Positions 51,583 to 59,696 of a stretch of DNA of 64,000 nt are shown one piece after another. A program made the translations under genes and the position numbers. This stretch comes from Bacteroides mediterraneensis (GTDB taxonomy: Bacteria; Bacteroidota; Bacteroidia; Bacteroidales; Bacteroidaceae), in assembly GCF_025993685.1 (NCBI RefSeq), contig NZ_DAJPEN010000001.1:3162001-3226000 (forward strand), given 5' to 3'. Positions within the stretch are counted from its first letter, which is position 1; each line of letters starts with the position of its first letter. Below the pieces are notes generated by a model. The model was not told the origin of the DNA, made no database searches, and saw nothing but the letters and a program-made list of their open reading frames with translations.

Positions 51583-54552
51583 TCAGTGCATTATCGACTG
51601 GTACATTGCCTGTTGCATCCGGGTCCGAATGTTGTATTTCACCAGGTTGTTCGGTTCCAAGGCAGAAGGATATGTCCGGTTGCTCAGAAACACGAACACC
51701 AGGTCGTTGTCAGGATCCACCCACACACAAGTACCGGTATATCCGGTATGACCAAACACGGAAGCAGGTGCTTCAGGCGTGCACGGACTGTTTTCCGGAT
51801 GTTCCATATCGGGTTTGTCGAAGCCCAACCCCCGGCGACTGCTACGCGACTTCAAGGTAGTAAAGAGTTCGCACGTCGCACGGCTCAGGTATCTCCGGTC
51901 GCCACAAATACCTTTGTCCAGCCACATCTGTGCAATCCGGCCCACATCGTGGGCCGTAGAAAACAGACCTGCATTTCCCGAAACGCCTCCCATAAAGGCA
52001 GCCGCCTCATCCTGCACAAACCCTTGTAAAGGGCCGCCGCGCAACAAATCTTTTCCCTCAGAAGGCACCATCTGCTCCTTCTTGAATTTATGTAAAGGCT
52101 GGAAAGCCGTATGCCTCAAGCCCATCGGACTGTAAAATATGCTGTCCAGGTACACGTCCATCGGTGTACCTGTTATTTTCTCCACCATCTCCTTCAGGAG
52201 CATGAAATTCAGACAACTGTAACGGTATGATTTCCCTTTCAACGGAGCCTCCACAATCTGCTTCACCACTTCCCGGCAAAATTCCTTGTTCAGAAACAAG
52301 CTGTCGGCCACTTGAAGCGGATAATCTGCCGACGGAATACGCGACACCCACTCCGGTTTATACCGGAAATCCTTGCACGCATATACATTCTCTGCCAGTT
52401 TCAGGGTATGGTTCTTATCGGGTTTCTTTCGGAACAGCTCTCCCTTGCACGACTTCATGTCGATGGCCTCTTCATAGAAAGGCAGATAAGCCGGAAGGCC
52501 TGATTCATGGAAAAGCAAATCCTGAATGGTAAGACGCGACTTGTCCGTTTTTTTCAATACTGGCAGATAATCCGATACCCGGTCGGTCAGGCCGAACTTC
52601 CCTTCATCATACAATTTCATGACTGCCAGCAGCGTAGCCGTCACCTTGGTCAGCGAGGCCAAATCGTAGAGACTGTTTTCCTTCACCGGAGTCATTCCCC
52701 CGTAGGTATAATTTCCAAAACACTTGTTGTACACCGGAAGTCCCTCCCGCAAAATCATGACATGACAACCCGGATAAGCCCCGAGTCTGATTCCTTCTTC
52801 CGCGATACTATCGATACGGGCCAGTATGGAGGCATCCATCCCCACCTCTTCCGGGGCATATTTACGAGGAGCATCCGGATCAACCGTAATTCCGTCGCCC
52901 GCCTTGAACAGCCCGGCCAACGGAATGGACAACCGCCCGTCGGCATACGCATTGCCTAAAAACAAATCGGCCACCTGACGCTGCACATCGTCCGCGTCCG
53001 TATGGGCCAAAATGACGGTGGAAGAATGGCGGACCACTTCCGGAACCTTCTCCAGCATCTTCATATCGCCGAAACAAACCAAAGCCAGCGGTTTGTCTGC
53101 CGCCAGATTTTCCAGCAAAGGCGCATAAGGTTCGATTTCCGCAGTGTGCAAAGCCACCAGCACACGCTGTGCCGGACGCAGACGAGTTCCGATTGCCTCC
53201 AGCGAATCCACATTCGCATGCAGCCAGCTGACTGGAAATTCCTCACGCAACTGATGATAAAAAGGATATGCCTCCGACAAGGAAGAAGACACACTCAGCA
53301 ATACCGTCCCCGACACAGACAAATCGAGCGGAAGAAGGCCCAAAGAGTCCTTCAACACCGTCACTGCCGCCTTTGACAGGTTTTGCTGAAGCGCCAGCGA
53401 CTCCAGGGTATTGATTTTCGCTTCAAATCCCTCCACTGGTATCTCCTGCCAGGAAGAAAGCCCCAAAGCGTACTTGAACATCAGTACCTTCCGGCACTTC
53501 CGGTCAATCTCTTCCTCCGATAAACGCCCTTTTTTAATGGCCGTCATGACCCCGTCAATCTCTTTCTTCAGGTTGCGGGGAGCCAGCAGCACATCGTTGC
53601 CGGCAATCAGCGCCTTTGCGCAAACATCTTCATGCCCTGCAATACCTTTCATTTCCAAAGCATCCGTCACCACAAGTCCTTGGAAGCGCAACTCGTCTAT
53701 CAGCGTACGCATAATCACTCCTTGCGAGATGGAAGCCGGCTTCTCGCCCAAAGTAGGGGCGTGCAAATGGCCTACCATCACGCCACCCACACCGGCTTCA
53801 ATAGCCTTCTTGAAAGGATACAATTCCACGCTGTCCAAACGCAGACGGTCAAAATTCAGCTTCGGAAGTGCCTTATGAGAATCGATTTCCGTATCGCCAT
53901 GTCCCGGAAAATGCTTGCACACCGCCAGCACTCCCCCAGCCTCCAGTCCGGTGGCATAAGCCACCACCTTGTCGGCCACCCGTTTCGCCTCACTGCCGAA
54001 CGAACGGAAGTTAATTACCGGATTATTGGGATTGTTGTCCACATCTGCCACGGGAGCAAAGTTCACCTGCACTCCTATCAAGCGGCACTGACGAGCCACC
54101 TCCTTTCCATAGGCATAAATCAGTGAATCATTCTGCACACAACCCAATACCCGGTTGTAAGGAAACGAGGGCGTATTTTTCAAGCGCATACCCAGTCCCC
54201 ATTCCCCGTCGAAGGTAATCATCAACGGCACCGAGGCATACGACTGGGCAAAATTGGTCAGCTGCACCTGCTTGCCGGCTTCTCCACCGGTAAACAACAG
54301 GCCTCCGATGGCATAGTCTTCCACGGCCTTACGCAACACATTCTTAGTATACTGGTTCGTCACCGGTTGAAGCGTATAGATAAACAATTGGCCCACCTTC
54401 TGCTTCAAGGTCATACGCCCCATTTGCTCGTCCACCCATTTCCGGCAGGCTTCCGTGTCTTGCATCTGTTTTAAAAGAGCAGGCTCCTGCGCCAAAATAC
54501 CATTTATCATCAGGCTGCACAGCACCCAGCTCCACCAACATCTTTTTATCAT
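51583..54552 (-). CDS. Exported GH3 beta-N-acetylglucosaminidase-like / beta-lactamase-fold fusion
   Basis: 989 aa with a signal peptide ending near residue 21 (ILAQ). Residues 35-380 are a GH3 domain of the NagZ type: the KHFPGHGD motif lies at 213-220, and VTDALEM carries the likely nucleophile Asp. Residues 385-560 resemble a GH3 C-terminal domain. From about 570 to the end lies a serine beta-lactamase/penicillin-binding fold, with S633-L-T-K636 as the SxxK motif, a YSCLN motif and FGHTGYTG. The pairing suggests cell-wall amino sugar release plus a peptidase or esterase. It is in an operon with the two nucleotidase pieces, 13 bases downstream of the metallophosphatase gene. Confidence 0.9.
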   Translation of the reverse strand: MIKRCWWSWVLCSLMINGILAQEPALLKQMQDTEACRKWVDEQMGRMTLKQKVGQLFIYTLQPVTNQYTKNVLRKAVEDYAIGGLLFTGGEAGKQVQLTNFAQSYASVPLMITFDGEWGLGMRLKNTPSFPYNRVLGCVQNDSLIYAYGKEVARQCRLIGVQVNFAPVADVDNNPNNPVINFRSFGSEAKRVADKVVAYATGLEAGGVLAVCKHFPGHGDTEIDSHKALPKLNFDRLRLDSVELYPFKKAIEAGVGGVMVGHLHAPTLGEKPASISQGVIMRTLIDELRFQGLVVTDALEMKGIAGHEDVCAKALIAGNDVLLAPRNLKKEIDGVMTAIKKGRLSEEEIDRKCRKVLMFKYALGLSSWQEIPVEGFEAKINTLESLALQQNLSKAAVTVLKDSLGLLPLDLSVSGTVLLSVSSSLSEAYPFYHQLREEFPVSWLHANVDSLEAIGTRLRPAQRVLVALHTAEIEPYAPLLENLAADKPLALVCFGDMKMLEKVPEVVRHSSTVILAHTDADDVQRQVADLFLGNAYADGRLSIPLAGLFKAGDGITVDPDAPRKYAPEEVGMDASILARIDSIAEEGIRLGAYPGCHVMILREGLPVYNKCFGNYTYGGMTPVKENSLYDLASLTKVTATLLAVMKLYDEGKFGLTDRVSDYLPVLKKTDKSRLTIQDLLFHESGLPAYLPFYEEAIDMKSCKGELFRKKPDKNHTLKLAENVYACKDFRYKPEWVSRIPSADYPLQVADSLFLNKEFCREVVKQIVEAPLKGKSYRYSCLNFMLLKEMVEKITGTPMDVYLDSIFYSPMGLRHTAFQPLHKFKKEQMVPSEGKDLLRGGPLQGFVQDEAAAFMGGVSGNAGLFSTAHDVGRIAQMWLDKGICGDRRYLSRATCELFTTLKSRSSRRGLGFDKPDMEHPENSPCTPEAPASVFGHTGYTGTCVWVDPDNDLVFVFLSNRTYPSALEPNNLVKYNIRTRMQQAMYQSIMH

Positions 54553-54565
54553 TCTGCCTTTTGTT

Positions 54566-55408
54566 TTAATTTTTCTGCATCTTGACCTTCATCTTTCCGA
54601 CAAAGGCTGCACTTTTCCCCATCTGCTGCAAGGGTACCTCCACCCCATCCAGATTCTTATAAAATTCCGGAGCTTCAAAGAAGGAATGCGAATGTCCTCC
54701 CAGCACGATATCAATATGACGGGTATTTTCAATGAGTTCCACATCCGAGTAAGGTTCCCCTTTCCAACCCAGATGCGACAGGCAAATCACCAAATCACAA
54801 TGTTCCTGATTCTTCAACAAATCGGCCACACGCTGCCCTTCCGACACAGGGTCTTCAAACTTCACATTGCCATAGTTGGCATGTGCCACCAGTCCGTCGA
54901 GTTCCGGACTCAACCCGAACACCCCGATGCGGATACCGTCCCGTTCCAGAATGGTGTATTCTTTCACCAAGCCTTCCAGCACCGTCCCAGTCACGTCATA
55001 ATTGGCGCACACGATGGGGAACTGTGCCATCTTGAACAGACGGGCCATGTTATCCAGTCCGAAATCAAACTCATGGTTTCCGATGGTCCCGGCATCGTAG
55101 CCCATCTCGTTCATCATCTTGATTTCCACTTCTCCTTTAAACAGATTGTAATACGGGCTGCCCTGAGAAAAATCTCCCGAATCAAACAGTAACATGTCCT
55201 TGTGCTCCCGACGCTGCTCCTTGACAAAGGTGGCCCGACGCAGCATACCGGCCTTTCCCGCCAATAACGAATCGGGAAAATAAGAGGCGTATGGTTCTAT
55301 ACGACTGTGCATGTCGTTTGTGTGGAATATATACAATTCTTTTACCGACTGAGCTGCCAACACACCTGCCAACAGGCACATCAGCCACAAACAATATATC
55401 TTTTTCAT
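54566..55408 (-). CDS. Exported 5'-nucleotidase-type metallophosphatase (N-domain only)
   Basis: 280 aa with a signal peptide ending near residue 19 (LAAQ). It contains the full two-metal phosphoesterase set: FHTNDMHSRIEP, DSGDFSQGSP, GNHEFDFG, CLSHLGWKG and GGHSHSFF. Typical 5'-nucleotidases (about 550 aa) continue into a nucleotide-binding C-domain. Here the protein stops, and that domain is encoded by the next gene upstream in the same operon (17 bases apart). The substrate is therefore probably a nucleotide or nucleotide-sugar, but only if the two proteins act together. Confidence 0.9.
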   Translation of the reverse strand: MKKIYCLWLMCLLAGVLAAQSVKELYIFHTNDMHSRIEPYASYFPDSLLAGKAGMLRRATFVKEQRREHKDMLLFDSGDFSQGSPYYNLFKGEVEIKMMNEMGYDAGTIGNHEFDFGLDNMARLFKMAQFPIVCANYDVTGTVLEGLVKEYTILERDGIRIGVFGLSPELDGLVAHANYGNVKFEDPVSEGQRVADLLKNQEHCDLVICLSHLGWKGEPYSDVELIENTRHIDIVLGGHSHSFFEAPEFYKNLDGVEVPLQQMGKSAAFVGKMKVKMQKN

Positions 55409-55425
55409 ATCTTTCGTTTTCTAGT

Positions 55426-56208
55426 TCAATTGGACGCACTCACTTTTATTCTCCCTTCTACCTGTGCAGAGACAAACTGTCCTTTCTGCTCGCACTGTTT
55501 TACCGCATCGAGCAACAGTCCCCGCAGCAACGCATCTTTCGGGAATGTCTTCGACTGCGCTTTCCTGAAAGCCATCATCCGGTCATTACCTTCGGCCAGA
55601 TAATCGATGGTAGCTACCGTGTAGACTTTCTTTTCCTCTACCGGACGTCCATTGACTTTTGCATCCAGCAGATTCCCCTCTTCATCAATCTGCAAGGCAG
55701 CCCCACTAAGCCCCTCACCGTGCACGGAAGCAATCTCCACAAAAAGCTCCTTCAAAGTAGCACCGTCCATCGTCAATACGCACAAGGCATTCTCGAAAGG
55801 CGCAATCTCATAAATAGTGCCATAGGTAATCTCACCTTCCGGCATCGCATTCCGGATTCCTCCCATATTCATCACAGCCACATCAGCCGGCTTGCCAATG
55901 GCCCGCACGGCCGACTGACGAAGCACATCCGCAATCCAGTTTGACAAAGGTGATTCCGGACGATAGGCACTCAAAGCCTTTGCCGAATGCCCGATAACCG
56001 GCTTCATGATACTGTCTACTTTCTGCTGATAAGGCTTCAATATACTCAAGGCTTCAGGGTCGGCATTCCGGTCATATTTATCAGTTATGGCAATCCGTCC
56101 ACCTTCAACACCCGCCAGCGAATAGCCTGAGCTACAACCGGCCAACAACCATCCGGCAAGCAACCCGACGGCCATACCTTTTACTAATTTCATTTTTACA
56201 CAATTCAT
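55426..56208 (-). CDS. 5'-nucleotidase C-terminal-domain lipoprotein
   Basis: 260 aa with a lipobox LLAGC (Cys near residue 25). The rest matches the 5'-nucleotidase C-domain: SPLSNWIADVLRQ, VAVMNMGGIRNAMPEGEITYGTIYEIAPFENAL, and YTVATIDYLAEGNDRM. These residues bind the nucleoside part of the substrate. The metallophosphatase half is the next gene. Separate N- and C-halves with separate export signals are a known Bacteroidota variant. The start may be at 56208 or at a Met five codons later. A full promoter lies at 56231-56261. Confidence 0.9.
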   Translation of the reverse strand: MNCVKMKLVKGMAVGLLAGWLLAGCSSGYSLAGVEGGRIAITDKYDRNADPEALSILKPYQQKVDSIMKPVIGHSAKALSAYRPESPLSNWIADVLRQSAVRAIGKPADVAVMNMGGIRNAMPEGEITYGTIYEIAPFENALCVLTMDGATLKELFVEIASVHGEGLSGAALQIDEEGNLLDAKVNGRPVEEKKVYTVATIDYLAEGNDRMMAFRKAQSKTFPKDALLRGLLLDAVKQCEQKGQFVSAQVEGRIKVSASN

Positions 56209-56230
56209 AAAAATAAGATTTATTTGAAGT

Positions 56231-56261
56231 CAAAAGTAGCGAAAAAAGAAACACAGACAAA
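56231..56261 (-). promoter_or_regulatory. Promoter of the split nucleotidase / GH3 operon
   Basis: On the minus strand: -33 TTTG, 19 bp, -7 TACTTTTG, ending 23 bases before the first start codon. Full consensus match. Confidence 0.7.
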
Positions 56262-56308
56262 AGCTATCTGAAAGCGTTCTCATTTTTTAATAAAATACAC
56301 CGAAAACA

Positions 56309-56340
56309 TTTGGCATCTTCATGGAAAATGGCTACCTTTG
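56309..56340 (+). promoter_or_regulatory. Promoter of rplS
   Basis: -33 TTTGG, 20 bp, -7 TACCTTTG. The start would give an untranslated leader of about 80 bases before the rplS ATG at 56426. Confidence 0.75.
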
Positions 56341-56344
56341 CCCC

Positions 56345-56425
56345 GCTTTCGCGCAATCGCTGTCAAAGAAGAGTTACTTGATATGTTGCGTTGTAACGAT
56401 CAAACAATTTAATTTATTACAAAAC
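56345..56425 (+). promoter_or_regulatory. rplS 5' leader, possible autoregulatory RNA
   Basis: The leader includes a short GTTAC/GTAAC stem (56373-56377 with 56393-56397) and no ORF. Leader RNAs that sense L19 have been proposed in related bacteria; the similarity here is by position only and the pairing is weak. Confidence 0.25.
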
Positions 56426-56779
56426 ATGGATTTAATTAAAATTGCAGAAGAAGCATTTGCTACTGGCAAACAGCATCCTTCATTCAAAGCTGGTGACACT
56501 ATCACAGTAGCATACCGTATCGTTGAAGGTAGCAAGGAACGTGTACAGTTGTATCGCGGTGTTGTTATCAAAATTTCAGGTCACGGTGAAAAGAAACGTT
56601 TCACTGTCCGTAAAATGTCAGGTACAGTGGGTGTTGAACGTATCTTCCCATTGGAATCTCCGGCTATCGACAGCATCACTGTCAACAAAGTAGGTAAAGT
56701 TCGTCGCGCTAAATTGTACTATTTGCGTGCACTTACTGGTAAGAAAGCCAGAATTCAGGAAAAACGTGCAAACGCGTAA
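56426..56779 (+). CDS. rplS: 50S ribosomal protein L19
   Basis: 117 aa from the ATG at 56426. The open frame reaches back to 56321, but those 35 residues cover the promoter and match no L19. The sequence shows FKAGDTITVAYRIVEGSKERVQLYRGVVIKISG, FTVRKMSGTVGVERIFPLESPAIDSITV and VRRAKLYYLRALTGKKARI, which match L19 throughout. L19 sits at the interface of the ribosomal subunits. It is monocistronic here, without the usual trmD or rpsP neighbours. Confidence 0.97.
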   Translation: MDLIKIAEEAFATGKQHPSFKAGDTITVAYRIVEGSKERVQLYRGVVIKISGHGEKKRFTVRKMSGTVGVERIFPLESPAIDSITVNKVGKVRRAKLYYLRALTGKKARIQEKRANA

Positions 56780-56810
56780 TCCAAGTCTATCCCTGAAAAA
56801 AAGGCAAAAT

Positions 56811-56849
56811 AAAAGAGCGTATCGGTTATCCCGATGCGCTCTTTTATTT
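56811..56849. terminator. Bidirectional terminator between rplS and the ECF sigma gene
   Basis: AAAAGAGCGTATCGG pairs with CCGATGCGCTCTTTT across a short loop, with A and T runs on both sides. The convergent genes share it. Confidence 0.85.
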
Positions 56850-57340
56850 TATGACTCATCCAGCATCTCCTTCAATCTTTTTTTTCCATAGAAGATACGA
56901 CTCTTTACCAGCCCTATCGGAATCCCGGTACGATTCGCAATCTCCAGGTATTTGAACCCTTTCATCCTCATCGAAACGACCATCCGAAGATTTTCGGGCA
57001 ATTCATCAATCACCTGACATATTTCCTTAAAACTATACTCATCATCTGCAAATTCCATCGCCCGAGCCATGTCCTCACTCACGTTACTATCAGACAGACT
57101 CAGAAACAGACAATATTTCTTTGACTTGCAGATATTGATGAAAATATTGTGCATAATAGTATATAACCAGCCCTTAAAATTGACATTTTCATTATACCTC
57201 TCTCTATTCTCAAGCGCTTTCAACAAGGTTTCCTGTATCAAATCTTCCGCATCCTCCCTTTGGGGAAACAACAAATACGCATAACTGCGAAGTTTTCCCT
57301 GCAGGGATATCAACTCCTCCTCAAAATCAAAACTTTCCAT
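56849..57340 (-). CDS. ECF-type RNA polymerase sigma factor
   Basis: 163 aa. Region 2 contains LRSYAYLLFPQREDAEDLIQETLLKALENRERY and the DNA-melting part FKGWLYTIMHNIFINICK. Region 4 contains IDELPENLRMVVSMRMKGFKYLEIANRTGIPIGLVKSRIFYGKKRLKEML, a clear helix-turn-helix. No anti-sigma (FecR-like) gene follows, unlike many Bacteroides ECFs. The ferritin-like gene 81 bases upstream on the same strand is its only neighbour and a candidate regulator or target. Confidence 0.93.
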   Translation of the reverse strand: MESFDFEEELISLQGKLRSYAYLLFPQREDAEDLIQETLLKALENRERYNENVNFKGWLYTIMHNIFINICKSKKYCLFLSLSDSNVSEDMARAMEFADDEYSFKEICQVIDELPENLRMVVSMRMKGFKYLEIANRTGIPIGLVKSRIFYGKKRLKEMLDES

Positions 57341-57421
57341 ATCCGCTCACAACCTATTCCCTTTAATGACATGCATCCTCATTTTCTGTTTCACAATAAT
57401 CCTATTGTCAATTCTATTCTT

Positions 57422-57877
57422 TTATTCCAAAGGCAACATCCTCCTCCACTCTTTCGCGAGTATCCGCAGCAATTCCAAAAAGAAATCGCTGACATTCACT
57501 TCATCTGCATACAAATCAAAGGCCAAACAGCGCAACGAAGAATCATCCACCTCACGGACCCATCTCAAAAAATCACTCACCTGACGATGAAAATATTGCT
57601 CGTGAGAAAAGAAGGCTTCCAATGCCGCTCTTGGCTCCAGTCTGTTTTCAGGCCTGAAGACCTGCCCCTTCAGAAAGACCATACCCCCTCCCGCCAGCAA
57701 ATATTCGCTCATCCTACGAATGCATTCACCTTTCTTCCGCACCTGTATTCCCAACCAGGATGACAACATCGGCATACCTTGTTCACTAAAATACAATTGA
57801 AAGGCCATGTAAACCCCAGAAGACCATATTTCATTATTAAGCTGCTCATTGACAACTTCTTCTATGCTTTTATCCAT
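57422..57877 (-). CDS. Ferritin-like protein with degenerate iron site
   Basis: 151 aa. It can be aligned with E. coli FtnA by eye: NEQLNNEIWSSGVYMAFQ matches the first helix, RRMSEYLLAGGG the second, and FSHEQYFHRQVSDFL the third. The first-helix Glu and the Glu of SHEQ are kept. The EExxH segment of the second helix (EEMTH in FtnA) reads KKGEC here, so the Glu and His iron ligands are replaced, and later metal Glu residues also differ. It is therefore probably not a working ferroxidase. It stands immediately upstream of an ECF sigma factor gene, suggesting a sensory or binding role. Confidence in the fold is moderate. Confidence 0.65.
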   Translation of the reverse strand: MDKSIEEVVNEQLNNEIWSSGVYMAFQLYFSEQGMPMLSSWLGIQVRKKGECIRRMSEYLLAGGGMVFLKGQVFRPENRLEPRAALEAFFSHEQYFHRQVSDFLRWVREVDDSSLRCLAFDLYADEVNVSDFFLELLRILAKEWRRMLPLE

Positions 57878-57987
57878 AATTTCCCTTTTTGTATTGAATT
57901 AACAATCAGAAATAACAAATAACCAAAGACAGAAATTAAACAAAAGACATTTTGTCACACATTTTTTAGAAAAAACAGACAAAACGT

Positions 57988-58080
57988 CTATTTTCTTTCA
58001 TTCATCTCTAACTCTTGAAGAATCTTATCAAACCCATCCACAGACAAAAGACCTTTGGCGGCCTGAATGTTTTTCAGCAT
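57988..58080 (-). other. Short open frame, possible gene remnant in a gene-poor stretch
   Basis: A 30-codon frame reading MLKNIQAAKGLLSVDGF at the start stays open for ten further codons upstream before a stop, and ends at TAG. Its composition looks coding, yet I recognise no family. In 57878-58707 it is the only hint apart from another open stretch on the plus strand (about 58160-58350, reading EYKEKIEEKNPITEGTTVY in one frame without a start). The rest of the 830 bp is AT-rich and shows no gene. Confidence 0.3.
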
Positions 58081-58669
58081 CCGACAGACTACACGACTAC
58101 ACCCTATGCCTTGCCCTTATCATGAGGATATTCACAAGCTTTCCTCGCCCATTACATTAATTATAAAGAAGAAATGGCACAAGTTTTGCTCAACAGATTC
58201 ATGACGATACAGAATACAAAGAAAAAATAGAAGAGAAAAATCCGATTACAGAAGGAACCACGGTCTACAGCATGAAGTGCTTTCATATACAATCCAATTG
58301 TCAGCTTACTTCCCCCAAAAGCCGTTATTATAATATAGTGAAGCGTGGGGAACTTTAGCATTACCTGTTCAGAAGTATCCCCATACTTGATAACCGAGTA
58401 ATACATAAAGCCCCACGCCTATTATATAAATACATTTTCGATTCTGAACTGCAAATATAAATAGTCCGTGGAGCGTCTTTGTATTATCCATTGTTATCGT
58501 TACGAAATTGGGGATTTCCTGAACTTGTGGATAATGTCAAAACGCTTCTAATATTTTCTTTTCTCTTTTAGAATAAGACAAATATACAAAATTTTTAAAT
58601 CACACAGAAAAACGGTACTATTATTTTTAGCTCTCCCGCCAGAAAGCCAATTACAGAAACCACTAAAAC

Positions 58670-58702
58670 AAAAAGAGAGAGCCACTTAATGTGCCTCTCT
58701 CT
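58670..58702 (-). terminator. Intrinsic terminator after tRNA-Lys
   Basis: On the minus strand AGAGAGAGGC/GCTCTCTCTT hairpin followed by TTTTG, 6 bases past the tRNA end. Confidence 0.75.
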
Positions 58703-58707
58703 TCTGG

Positions 58708-58780
58708 TGATCCGCTTGGGGCTCGAACCCAAGACCCCAACATTAAAAGTGTTGTGCTCTACCTGCTGAGCTAGCGAATC
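58708..58780 (-). tRNA. tRNA-Lys (anticodon TTT)
   Basis: 73 nt on the minus strand: acceptor GATTCGC/GCGGATC (one G-U pair), D arm TAGCTCAGCAGGTAGAGC, anticodon loop CTTTTAA (anticodon TTT), T arm TTGGGTTCGAGCCCAA. Promoter and terminator are both visible. Confidence 0.95.
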
Positions 58781-58818
58781 AATCCTTTGTCGCATCGGTC
58801 ATTTCCCGATTGCGAGTG

Positions 58819-58850
58819 CAAAGGTAGATGTTTTTATCATAACTACCAAA
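58819..58850 (-). promoter_or_regulatory. Promoter of tRNA-Lys
   Basis: On the minus strand: -33 TTTG, 20 bp, -7 TACCTTTG, ending 38 bases before the tRNA. Full consensus match. Confidence 0.8.
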
Positions 58851-58910
58851 TATTGCAGCTATATTTTTTCAATATTTTTTCACCTAGTTACACATCATTC
58901 TGTTTTTCAA

Positions 58911-59507
58911 CTATTTACTTAATTCCTGCTTCAAAGCTTTCTGATAGCAGCAGCGGCACAAAGGTTCATATTCCTCTTTTTCCCCCAACAGAACCCTTTT
59001 CTCGTTCGAAACGGTACGATGCGACACGTATGCCAGGTTTCCACACTTCACACAGATGGCATGTACTTTCGTGACTTCATCGGCAATGGCACACAATGCA
59101 GGCATCGGCCCAAAAGGAATCCCCTTAAAGTCCATATCCAATCCAGCGATAATTACCCGAATTCCCTGGTTGGCCAATTCATTGCACACCTCAGGCAATC
59201 CGTCATCAAAAAACTGAGCCTCGTCAATACCCACCACATCAATCTCCGAAGTAAACAAAAGAATGCTGGCAGAAGAATCAATCGGAGTCGATTTGATGCT
59301 ATTATTGTCGTGCGACACCACATCCTCCTCCGAATAACGGGTATCTATGGCCGGCTTGAATATTTCCACCCGCTGATGGGCAAAAGTAGCCCGCCGCAAA
59401 CGCCGAATCAACTCTTCCGTCTTTCCTGAAAACATGGAACCACATATCACTTCTATTCTTCCTCTCCGGCAAGTCTCTTCCCGGTGGTCTTCTGAAAATA
59501 CTACCAT
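58911..59507 (-). CDS. tdk: Thymidine kinase
   Basis: 198 aa. It phosphorylates thymidine and deoxyuridine in the cytosolic salvage pathway. The P-loop GSMFSGKT spans residues 23-30, the DEAQFF lasso-flanking motif carries the catalytic Glu, and a zinc site is formed by CVKCG and CRCCYQ. The N-terminus is about fifteen residues longer than in most type II kinases; a later start is possible. TAATTTTG on the minus strand (59533-59540) could be the -7 element. Confidence 0.96.
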   Translation of the reverse strand: MVVFSEDHREETCRRGRIEVICGSMFSGKTEELIRRLRRATFAHQRVEIFKPAIDTRYSEEDVVSHDNNSIKSTPIDSSASILLFTSEIDVVGIDEAQFFDDGLPEVCNELANQGIRVIIAGLDMDFKGIPFGPMPALCAIADEVTKVHAICVKCGNLAYVSHRTVSNEKRVLLGEKEEYEPLCRCCYQKALKQELSK

Positions 59508-59663
59508 ATAGCTTCATTCTATAAAACAAGTGCAAAATTACAACGATAGGTTGAAACTGCCGAAAAATCGAGGTTTTTTTATTAATAGTGGCGAAAAGGA
59601 GATATAAAGAGAAAACTTCTGTTAAATGTTTGATGAATCGGGCGCGTGAAGACGAAAACTTTT

Positions 59664-59671
59664 TACCTTTG
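59664..59671 (+). promoter_or_regulatory. -7 promoter element of rsmI
   Basis: TACCTTTG, a perfect TAnnTTTG match 25 bases before the rsmI ATG. The -33 box is not obvious. Confidence 0.5.
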
Positions 59672-59696
59672 CTTTATCACATATTAAGAAAAGAAA

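Noticed and set aside
56321..56425. N-terminal extension of L19
   Set aside because: The region contains the promoter and a leader, and the extension has no similarity to L19.
58161..58406. 81-codon minus-strand frame with hydrophobic residues
   Set aside because: No family pattern, no promoter or start signal, and the opposite strand looks at least as coding. Treated as part of possible decayed sequence.
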